Below, in pieces: positions 33,352 through 41,781 of a DNA stretch of 64,000 bases. Both the position numbers and the translations under genes were made by a program. The notes under the pieces are model-generated. The model saw only the letters and a list, made by a program, of their open reading frames with translations, did not search any database and was not told the DNA's origin. Position 1 is the stretch's first letter. Every line of letters starts with the position of its first letter. The DNA is from Guadua angustifolia (Eukaryota; Streptophyta; Magnoliopsida; Poales; Poaceae). Location: NCBI GenBank assembly GCA_036346375.1, contig CM070508.1:20094852-20158851 (forward strand), read 5' to 3'.

Positions 33352-33555
33352 GCTCGGCGAAGAAAGGAGAAGGAAGCGGCGTGGGAGAGGAAGAGAGAGG
33401 AGAGGAAGGAGGAGAGAGAGGCGGGGAGAGAGGGAGAGGAGAGAGGCCGTCTTGTGGAGAGAGAGGAGAGAAGCGCCGAAGAGGAGGGGAGAGAGAGAGA
33501 GAGAGAGAGAGAGGAGAGGAGGAGGAAGAAGGAGGAAAAAAAAAAAAAAAAGGTA
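33352..33555. repeat. GA-rich low-complexity tract ending in an A-run
   Basis: Purine-rich sequence with GAGAGA runs (33491-33513) and a run of A at about 33536-33550. Long ORFs on both strands here are composition artefacts. Confidence 0.8.
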
Positions 33556-34020
33556 AATTTTTTGGAATTTTGTTATGAAATTTGTATAGTGTAAAATAAT
33601 TTAGAGATTTTTTCATATTAGAAAATTTAGGAATTTTAGATATTAGAAAATTTTAGAAATGTTAGATATTAGAAACATTAGATATTGATACAATATCGAT
33701 GTTTATGCAATATTAGAAATTTTAGATATTAATGCAATGTCGATATTCGAGATTTTAGATATTGATGCAATATTAGATAGATATTGATGCAATATCGATA
33801 TTAGAAATTTTAGATGCAATATTTGAGATTCTAAATTTTGATGTAATATAGCGATTTTAGATTGTTCGTTGAAAATGCGGTATGATAATTTTGTCATTTT
33901 AGGAGGAATCGTTAATTTAGATATTTAAAAATTATTTTTGTTTAGTTAGTGATATTAAACGTTAGTGGTGATATAAAAATCAATTTTGTTTATGTAAATC
34001 ATGATAATGCTGGGATCTTG

Positions 34021-34442
34021 ATGAAATTTAGGGTATATTATGGCGATGGTGAAATAAAAATTGGGCAAAATGGTGTTGATTTGAGCAGTTTTGCAGTCAC
34101 AATGGCGGAACACTTATGCCTCGATAGAGTTAGCATCCGTGATATAAAGCTTTGGTTGACCAAATATTTTTCCCTGGATCCAAGTGTTTACTCTGTTACC
34201 ATTCAAGCCGTATTCACGCGTAGTAAGGGTGACCCGGCTCTGTGGGAGTTGAAGAAAATAGATCGGACGTACCACAAAGGATGCACCAGCCTTCTATGGA
34301 GGAGAGGATGGACCCTATGCTTGAGCAGAGGCTGAACATGCTGATGTTCAAGATGGAGCACATTTTAGATCATATGAAATGGTTAGAGAAGCTTGTGTAT
34401 GTGGCTATCATTCTTGTATTGTGCTCTATTCTTGCGAAGTAG
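34021..34442 (+). pseudogene. PB1-like N-terminal ORF with a C-terminal membrane helix (MULE gene remnant)
   Basis: ATG 34021 begins MKFRVYYGDGEIKIGQNGVD. The segment up to about 34260 (IRDIKLWLTKYFSLDPSVYS, then VTIQAVFTRSKG, then LWELKKIDRT) has the ubiquitin-like PB1 pattern seen at the N-terminus of plant MURA-like transposases. A frame change near 34250-34330 leads to MEERMDPMLEQRLNMLMFKM and a hydrophobic tail (LVYVAIILVLCSIL) ending at a TAG at 34440-34442. That tail looks like a single membrane-spanning helix. The DDE core expected downstream is absent, so this may be a transposase remnant whose core was lost. The transmembrane end is unusual for that family. Confidence 0.45.
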
Positions 34443-34836
34443 TTCATTTCGTGTAGAGGGGGCAGAGTTGGTAACGGATGTCTTTCGAAGTGGTTTCCAC
34501 ATATCATATCTTCATGTACCCGTATTTTACATGTTAAGCAGGCTTTAATTAGAATATTTTCGTGTCATATGGGTGTCCAAACTGGGTTCAAAAGGTAGTC
34601 ACACCAACATCTGTATTTACACGAGTAATTCTAAAGGCCGCTGAATAGGCTTAGTTTTATGTGCAGATCAAGCCCTAAAAAGAATATCTGAATCCTACTA
34701 AAGCAAGAGCCCTAAACGTTCACAAACTCTACAGTTTTAGAAATACTTAAGCCTTTTCGGTGGCTTGTAAAACTACTCAACTAAACGACAACACGCTGCA
34801 TCCCGCTTTTCGGACTGAAACGACAACACGCGGTTT

Positions 34837-35171
34837 CGTGCAGCCTTTGACAGAGGGTGACTCGTCGTGCAGCCTTCCACAAAGGGTGACAGGTCGTGCA
34901 GCCTTCGACAGAGGGTGACAGGTCGTGCAGCCTTTTACAGAGCGTGACAGGTCGTGCAGCTTTGATGATGGGTGACAAGTCGTGCAGCTTTCGACAGAGG
35001 GTGACAGGTCGTGCAGCCTTCCACAGAGGGTGATAGGTCGTGCAGCCTTTTACAAAGGGTGACAGGTCGTGCAGCTTTCGACAGAGGGTGACAGGTCGTG
35101 CAGCCTTTTACGAAGGGTGACAGGTCGTGCAGCTTTGATGATGGGTGACAAGTCGTGCAGCTTTCACAGAG
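34837..35171. repeat. 29-bp minisatellite, about 12 units, upstream of the zinc-finger gene
   Basis: Units such as GTCGTGCAGCCTT.. ACAGAGGGTGACAG repeat head to tail with variants (CTTCCACAAAG, CTTTTACAGAG, CTTTGATGATG). It ends about 60 bp before the first TATA box. Confidence 0.9.
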
Positions 35172-35232
35172 GATGCCACGCGCATCAAAATGGACAAGTG
35201 CTGTAATTGTGTGGAGTAACCCCTCACCACCA

Positions 35233-35294
35233 CTATAAAAGAGGGCCGAGGGGTAGACATCCAACACAGCCAAACCCCTCACCACCACTATAAA
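35233..35294 (+). promoter_or_regulatory. duplicated TATA boxes of the zinc-finger gene
   Basis: The 20-bp string CCCCTCACCACCACTATAAA occurs twice, 55 bp apart. It gives TATA boxes at 35233-35240 (CTATAAAA) and 35288-35294 (CTATAAA). The ATG at 35326 follows 31 bp after the second, so the first is the more plausible promoter. Confidence 0.5.
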
Positions 35295-35325
35295 CGTCAG
35301 CTGAATCTACACAAATTAGGGCACA

Positions 35326-36365
35326 ATGTCGTTCTACCGTCGCCTCTTCAGCAAGCAGAAGTCATCCCCCCCAAATATCCGGATGAAAGTAGCATCGACG
35401 CCCCAGTTCTGCCGGAGTTGCCCCGACCCAAATGCGACTGCAACCTACCGGCGAAGATGATGCAATCTACCCATGGAGAGACGGCCGCCCGCGCTCACTA
35501 CTGTTGTGGCCGCACCTACAAGGTAAACCTAATGGTGTCCACACAATACAGGGTAACACTACCATCTCATGCATCGTTCTTTCTTTTCTCAGCACAAGGA
35601 CCGGTGTTGCTTCTTCCAATGGATCGACGGACCGGAAGTACGTGACTCTGAATTTCTACAAGCGCCACGACGCCTACCCGCTTCGCCGAGAAGTTCACCG
35701 GTGGGAGAGGCCGCCAGATATGTCCTTTTCTAGATCGACCAGAGCGACGGGCCGGTGTGCAAGGGGCCAACCAATCGGTGAGTTTCATGCGTCATACTCT
35801 TGTTAAACTCACAAATTAGTAGTTCTAAACAGTTCATCGCACACAGGAGTTCAAAAGGACACTTGCGAATGTGCTCAAGTCAAAGGAGCAACCTCCTCCA
35901 GGGCCACCCGAAAGCCCCGACGTTTGCGTACATGGCCTGGAGGCAGTGGTTGATACCTTCCACGGTGATCTAGCGGACCGGAGATTCTACCGGTGCCCCT
36001 TGGCCGAGGCTGAACGGTGCTAGTACTTCAACTGGGTGGACCCGGAGACGTACCACCCACATCTCAGGCAACCTGCATGGGATAATTGGGGGGAGCAACC
36101 CTCTCCGTGGTGCCACTACCGCCCAGAAAAGCCAGACCCCGAGTACGCCTACGGTGTTATGCAACCACCAAAGCGGGCATACTGCATTGACTGCGGGGCA
36201 CGCTTCCGGTTGTCCAAGCATAAGCCCAACACACACCTCCTGCACCATATAGTGGAGTGCGCGAGCGAAGCAGCAAGGCGTCTCCGCATGTCTCCGCCAA
36301 CGCCAACACAAAGAGAGGTGCGAGGGTTCCTCCTCTCGAAGAAGAAGGGACAAGGGAAGCAATGA
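35326..36365 (+). pseudogene. multi-zinc-finger (GRF-like) protein gene in the MULE, frame broken
   Basis: Three exons are suggested. Exon 1 (35326-35523) begins MSFYRRLFSKQK; after a frame change at a run of seven C (35366-35372) it encodes PRPKCDCNLPAKMMQS and RAHYCCG. An intron with GTAAAC...CTCAG (35524-35592) leads to exon 2, with CCFFQWIDGPE. Together these give the C-x-C...C...C..FFQW pattern of GRF-type zinc fingers. A second finger-like unit follows in exon 3 (35847-36365), with FYRCPLAEAERC, a TAG and YFNWVDPE. A third metal-binding candidate reads CIDCGARFRLSKHKPNTHLL then HHIVEC. Two frame changes and one stop disable it. GRF fingers occur in DNA-processing enzymes and in transposon-linked plant proteins; its role here is unknown. 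Confidence 0.5.
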
Positions 36366-36658
36366 CCGAGGTCCGCACCACGCAACAAATCCTCGACGCG
36401 TTGCGCGGACCACTCGGGAACCCGGGTGGTATTAACATAGGGGACGCCGGGAATCGGGATGACATGCCCATATGGGAGGGCAGAAATTCACATAAACAAC
36501 AACCAAAATTTAAGTCTTATACACCCGAGACGTACGGCATAGGCCACCCAATGGGCGACAGCTGGGAGAACTGCGGAACCCCATGGAGTTCATTCATAGT
36601 AGGGATTGAGCGGTGTCCGATGACACGTCGCAATATTAGAACGGGTCAGGTAATATGA
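36362..36658 (+). other. open frame downstream of the zinc-finger gene, unrecognised
   Basis: An ATG overlapping the upstream stop (ATGA at 36362) opens about 98 codons (ETYGIGHPMGDSWENCGTPW, then SSFIVGIERC). No family is recognised. The abrupt overlap suggests either a further broken part of the same gene or a 3' UTR frame open by chance. Confidence 0.25.
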
Positions 36659-37614
36659 AGAAAATGTCTTACATCATTCTGGCTGTACCCTGATAGGCGG
36701 AACGATCATTTGTTCCACCATGACGAACAGTGCTTTCCTTAGTTAGTTCGTCAAGCAATTTCGTCACTGTTGTAATGCCCTTGTAATATAATCTAATCTA
36801 TTGCTTATTTTCTCATCTGAACTTTCGGTGTATGTGCCCTTATATATGTTCAACAAATAATTTAAGTGTTCATAACATGAGTTGTTGTTGACCATAAAAT
36901 TTTGAAAATTCCTGTCTATGATGTTCATAACAATAAAAATTAAATTTTTAAATGTTCATAACAATCAAATTTTATTGTTTTAATTTAAAAACATTGTTCA
37001 GATCTTCAAATTATTTGAAATTTTTATGGTAATATCACTGATTTATCAGGATCCTCCATAAAAAATTTCAAAATTTTTCGACGTCGTGGTTGTCCAATTT
37101 AATTTTTATACGTGCTCATTGATTCTACCCGCGAGTGCCTTTTCCGATTTTCGCAACAAATGGATGGGCAACGTCGGCTATCTCGCCCATACGTAAGTGG
37201 TAGCCCGCATTCGTGAGGCCACCCTTGATTTTTCCGTATTTTTGGACCGTGTCGGCACGTCATGGGCAACGAAAACCCCATAGTGCCCACGATTTCCGTA
37301 GTTTCGTAGCCGTGAGTGCCTTTTCCAATTTTCGCAACAAAATGCCGCAGCAACGTCTGGCTATCTCGCCCATACGTAAGTGGTAGCCCGCACTGCGTAC
37401 GCTGGCCTTCATTTATTCCGTATTTTTTAGACCGTGTCTGGCCTATCCCGCGGGGCTATGAAAATACGCAAGTGAGATGCGTATCACTAACGAACTAAAA
37501 TAATTCTTCCCGTTTATTACATGACAAGAGTTTTTTTTAGTTCTTTCCGGTTTAATATAACAAAACTAAATTTACCCAAAAAAAATAAAATATGTACAGT
37601 ATTATCGGCAAACA
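36659..37614. other. MULE interior, non-coding, with an internal duplication
   Basis: AT-rich sequence. A block of roughly 100-120 bp occurs twice (about 37130-37230 and 37310-37410), sharing GAGTGCCTTTTCC, TTCGCAACAAA and CTATCTCGCCCATACGTAAG. No gene is seen. Confidence 0.5.
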
Positions 37615-37914
37615 GTTAGTTGTCGCCAAACGGTTCGGCGACTACTAGTCGTCGCCAAACAGTTTGGCGACTATATAGTAGTCGCCGAACGGTCTGGCGA
37701 CAACTGCCTGACCTGGCTATTAGCGGTTCAACACGCGGGATTAGGCGGTCGTCGCCATACCGTTTGGCGACTACCCTATTATCGCCAAGCCGTTTGGCGA
37801 CTACCCTATTATCGCCAAACGGTTTGGCGACCGGGTAATATTTCTGCAATTTTTTTAATACGAGTATTAATGTCGCAATTTCTAATTAAAATAATATTAT
37901 TTAAAAAAAAATTC
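37615..37914. repeat. right TIR of the MULE with palindrome array
   Basis: Six palindromes of the TCGCCAAACNGTTTGGCGA type (37620-37830), with spacers such as CTACCCTATTA, precede the terminal repeat. It mirrors the left end. Confidence 0.8.
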
Positions 37915-38054
37915 GATCTTCATGCCTGCCTCCAGCGTGCAGCTGGCCTGACACCGAAAGCAATTTTTTCCCGATCGATTCGAAATAACGACAAATCTCC
38001 TCCCGGTTCACAAAGAGAAAGGTACGGAATAGAAAGAATTAAGATGGCCGACCT

Positions 38055-38361
38055 TACGGAAGTTGGTCTCGTCATCCTCCTCCTCGCTTGCGTGGATGAT
38101 CTCGTTGAGGTGATCCATGAGCCCCAGCTCCTGTGTGTTCTTTTGGTTAAGTTTCGCTCAAATTTCCCGGGTAAAAAGAAAAGCAAGCTTACGGGAGACA
38201 CAGAGTGGTCTAGGGTTTCGACGGTGGAGAAGACTCGTGGGGCGCCAGACGTTCTCGAGGCAAGCTTGATGCGATTGTGGAAGAGGTCCATGACCTGGTC
38301 GCGGTTGAGGAGGTTGGGATGCGGGTCTTGGGCGTGAGAGATCTGGCGAGAGCGGAGGATC
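38055..38361 (-). pseudogene. two captured exons of one unrecognised gene
   Basis: The minus-strand ATG near 38363 opens MILRSRQISHAQDPHPNLLN, then RDQVMDLFHNRIKLASRTSG and VFSTVETLDHS, ending at a good donor (CCC|GTAAGC) near 38190. A second exon-like stretch (about 38140-38065) reads NTQELGLMDHLNEIIHASEE then EDDETNF and also ends at a donor (GTAAGG). Splice-consistent boundaries on both pieces argue for capture of genomic DNA of a real gene. I do not recognise the protein. Confidence 0.45.
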
Positions 38362-38529
38362 ATGGCCCCGAAGCTTGGCGTCCGCGGAATGCCGGCGCCT
38401 CGGCTTCCCACCGCCCTCCGGCTTCCGCCGCCCTCCGCTGACGGGGACGCCTTGCGGCGGCGGTTGTTGTCGCCGTCCTCCTCATCTTGATGCCGCCCTT
38501 GCCGCCGTTCGGGATCGGGGAGGAGCAGC

Positions 38530-38830
38530 AATGCCCTCACGAATACCGGCGACAACCGGGGAAGGAGAGGGGACGGCGTCTTGCCCACCTATAGAAGAGG
38601 AGGAAGAGGACGCCGCCACCGCCATCTATGCCCCTCCAACACACGGGCATTAACCTGTCCCCAGCGCCACCATCCACCTCCATCGCCTCGCCCCTATACC
38701 CGCCTCCGCCACCCCCTCCCTTGCCGTCGCTCCCCCAAGGCCCGTCTGGTTCTGCTTCTTCTTCTTTGCTCCTTGGGGCCGACGCCATTGCTATCAGACA
38801 CCGTTCACGCCCGGCTGCGGTGCTGTTCAT
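38530..38830 (-). pseudogene. captured GC-rich first exon, unrecognised
   Basis: The minus-strand ATG 38830 (MNSTAAGRERCLIAMASAPR) leads into an acidic and then glycine-rich stretch (RSKEEEAEPDGPWGSDGKGG, EAMEVDGGAG). This is typical of first exons of grass nuclear genes. It lies 200 bp from the Helitron 5' end. No domain can be named. Confidence 0.35.
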
Positions 38831-39030
38831 GATGGGGTTCGGTCGGGATGGGGTTAGGGTTTGGGGGCGGAGGAAGACGAAGAGGATGGGACGGGGAGAG
38901 TAGGGGAAAAAGGGGCGGTCTTCTTTGAGGCGAGGAGGCGCGCAGAAACGAGAGCGCTGAGGGGTGGCTGAGGAGTGGGGCCCACGGGAGAACGGACCGT
39001 CCACCAACTGCTGCTTTATAATAGTAGAGA

Positions 39031-39221
39031 TACCCAAGTAAAATGGTCAAGAATGATACTCCATTGAGCAACCCGCTCGGAGTTTGAAGTTGCATGGACC
39101 CAAGTGGATGCAGTAGCTATATGAGTTTCTATACAAGTCCAATGTTGATGCAAATATGTGATCGCTCAATTGAATTTTCTGGTGTCATCGTTGTGGTATG
39201 GGGGATCTGGTTGCGATTGGC
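39031..39221. other. spacer between the Helitron and hAT copy D
   Basis: Before insertion this sequence would have continued from 26674. No gene or repeat is seen. Confidence 0.4.
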
Positions 39222-40600
39222 CAAGGATTCAAATTTTGTTTTCAGACCACATCTCGGAGGCAGAAATCAAGATTTCGGTGAGATTTTGGAATTTTGACCG
39301 AAATCAAAATGCAAATTTGAAATCCGGCAATTTCAGCCCTGGGAAACCAAAATCTTGGTAGAAATTGCTGAAATTTCGGCATTTTTGGAATCCTGTGAAA
39401 TGGTTTTCCGATGCTAAAAAATTAGGAAAACATATGAAAAAAATCATACAAGCATTTACCAATATTTCCTATCTATTTTAATGCAAACTACTAAGTTTTT
39501 GCACATGAAAGACCTTAAATTTAGAAATTTTGACTGATTTTTGGATTCTAATACTTATATTTGACAACAATTAATATATATTGTAACCACAAATGATAAA
39601 CATAAAATAAAATTGACACATATATCATTCACATTCATTAATATCATATCGTTGTGTCCATCCTATTGCATGACAATTCAGATCCAATCAGCACATAATT
39701 CAGCATCGACTAATATTTTTTGGCTAGGAAGTAATAGTTGCGCTTTCACTGGTTGGGAGTTCCTACACAATTGTAAGGTAGATGCTGGAAGTAACAGTTT
39801 ACGTGTTATATTTTTTTATATAAACTAAGAAGATATTAAAAATAATTAGATTACTTTTAATTATTATGTACATGGCTAATCAAGGTGGTATATTTAAAAC
39901 CGATTATTTTTTATTTATGTGTTACACATATATTCATCATAAAAGGCATTACAATTCTTTACAAAAATTGGTGCTAAATCCGATTAAAAAAAAGAAAATA
40001 GGTAAAAAAAGGTGAAATCTCGGCAAAATTGCGTTCAATTTCACCAAAAACCACTTAAATCACGGTAGCAATTTAAAAATTTTCAAAAAAAAAAATCCTA
40101 ACGAGATTTGGAATCTCGGCCCCAAATAAAACCCGAATTTTGACTAAGATTTCTAAGATCTTGGCGAGATTTTGAACTCGATTTAGGCTGGCTGCGTTTT
40201 CCTTTAGAATCGTGGGATGATAACTAGAATCAATCCTTCAGAGTTCTAAGGCCTCAGATGTGAATCGGTAACCTTGTAGGCTCACATCCAAGGCTCAAAA
40301 TCTTGTCGAGATTTCTGATTTTTTCAAGGCCAAGATTCGAAATCTCGGTGTAATAAAAAATTGAAAATTTTCAAATAGCTATAGTTATTTGAGGAAATTT
40401 CAACCTTTTGGACCGAAATTACCACAAATTTGACTAGTTTTGATGTTTGTAGGACCAGATTCTATTCCAATTTTTTGTGGAGAATTGTAATGCCTTTTAT
40501 AAGGAATACATGTGAAAATTTTTAAAAAATACATGTACAAATTAAAATGCTTAAGAAATTGTTCTTTCATGACATGTAAAACTAGGCCTTGGTTTCTTCT
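39222..40600. repeat. diverged hAT-family copies D and E
   Basis: CAAGGATTCAAATTTTG at 39222 matches the terminal repeat of the hAT family. Related GAAATYTCGG-rich sequence follows to about 40178, where TTTTGAACTCG may be the decayed right end. A second start, CAAGGCTCAAAATCTTG at 40289, suggests a further copy ending around 40590. Target duplications are not clear, so boundaries are approximate. The middle (39430-39960) shows nothing else. Confidence 0.5.
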
Positions 40601-41781
40601 ATTTTGGAAAGCATGGTCAATGTCACTTGCCAATGTGTTTAGTTATGTTTATACTAAGCTTATGTTGGCCCGAGAAGAGTGGGGATTGGAGAGGAGGTGG
40701 CATTTGGAACCAAAATTTATAGCCGAAGAGTGCTTTTATGGTCGGTGTTGTCAATCCCTTGATGAGATTTGCTATGATCATGTCGGTCATTGTCATCATC
40801 ATGAGGTGACATTCTCGACCAGATAGAATAAGTGCAAGGGTTTTTTGCGTTGGTTTCTGATTCAAAATAAAATTTCTCATGCCGAACAACCTAGCCAATC
40901 ACAGATGGCCTAATTGAAAGTTCAAGCTCCATTAATTTGGTTTTGGTGTTAATGACAAATCTAATATTGAGACTAACTCTTTTAATAATCATAATATTGA
41001 TTAGTCTCAATTGTTAATTAATGATAAATCTTTTTATGAGACTAACTCTTTTGTTGAGCTTAATTCTCATTAGTCTCTTTTGGATGAAAAAGATGGAAAT
41101 ATCAAAGGTATGCATTCGAGCTCAGATTATATATCTTGTTGCATTCCTTGGATATAATTTTCATGATCATATTGATAAACCCAAACATGAGACTAACTCT
41201 TTTATTGAGTATATCTTTGATTAAGTCTCATCTCATTGAAAAATGAAAAACCCAAGGTATGCACTCTATTCATTTTATGATATCTTAATGCATATTTTGG
41301 ATTCAAGTTAAAGGATGAACTCTACCATTATTTAGACCTCAAGATGTGCATTAATGTTTCAATTCTATATAATGCGCATATTTAGGGGGAGTTCATACTT
41401 TACCTTGATGTTTCAATAGTATTGATCTAATTCATCTTTCTATATCAAGGATCATTACTTTGAAACAACCTTTTGAGTATATATAACTTGTGTAGTTGTG
41501 GTATACTCAGGTTAATATAGGATAAACTCAAATTCTATCTAAGGTTAATTATGTGCATATTGATTTCAAGTTCAATTATTTATATGCGCATACCTAATGG
41601 AGTTTATTCTATAGTTGATGGTTTAAAATGTATTGATCCCTTTCCACTCCATATAATATTTGGATCATTACATTCCATCAAATTGAGTATATGAAACTTG
41701 TGTAGTTGTATGTATACTCATGTCAATTTAAATTGAGTTTAAATTGAGTTCGGTTGTCTTTCAATCAATCAAAGAACATTT

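Larger units (their letters stand above)
33031..37914. mobile_element. Mutator-like element (MULE), 4.9 kb, nested in the Helitron
   Basis: Long terminal inverted repeats begin GAATTTTTTT, contain AATTGAAATTGCGACATTAA with TACTCGTATT, and are inverted at the right end. A perfect 10-bp duplication GATCTTCATG flanks the element (33021-33030 and 37915-37924). This may be a 9-bp duplication plus one chance base. Palindrome arrays built on TCGCCAAACSGTTTGGCGA lie just inside both ends. No DDE transposase core or SWIM finger is seen. It carries two + strand genes, both decayed: a PB1-like/transmembrane ORF and a zinc-finger gene. Confidence 0.88.
26675..39030 (-). mobile_element. candidate 12.4-kb gene-capturing Helitron (non-autonomous)
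   Basis: Read on the - strand, the 5' end at 39030 is TCTCTACTATTATAAAGCAG, a common grass Helitron start, preceded by host A. The 3' end at 26675 is GCAACGCACGGGCAT followed by TGAACTAG, the common grass Helitron tail, followed by host T. Insertion between A and T without a target duplication fits the Helitron rule. The stem of the 3' hairpin has decayed. No Rep/helicase gene is seen. Several exon fragments of unrelated genes lie inside, mostly in the same orientation, and a 4.9-kb MULE is nested in it. The two ends could instead belong to two different decayed Helitrons. Confidence 0.6.

Noticed and set aside
33269..33616. Long ORFs on both strands
   Set aside because: They result from the GA-rich tract; composition explains the lack of stops.
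34837..35171. CRISPR-like spaced repeats
   Set aside because: Units are contiguous and 29 bp long without unique spacers, in a plant nuclear context; it is a minisatellite.
40289..40600. A complete hAT copy E with target duplication
   Set aside because: The start motif fits, but the possible flanks (CTCACATC and GTTTCTTC) do not match, so only a tentative repeat is reported.
40512..40826. 104-codon ORF with many Cys/His residues
   Set aside because: No spacing pattern of a zinc finger and no family recognised; it overlaps the decayed hAT copy region.
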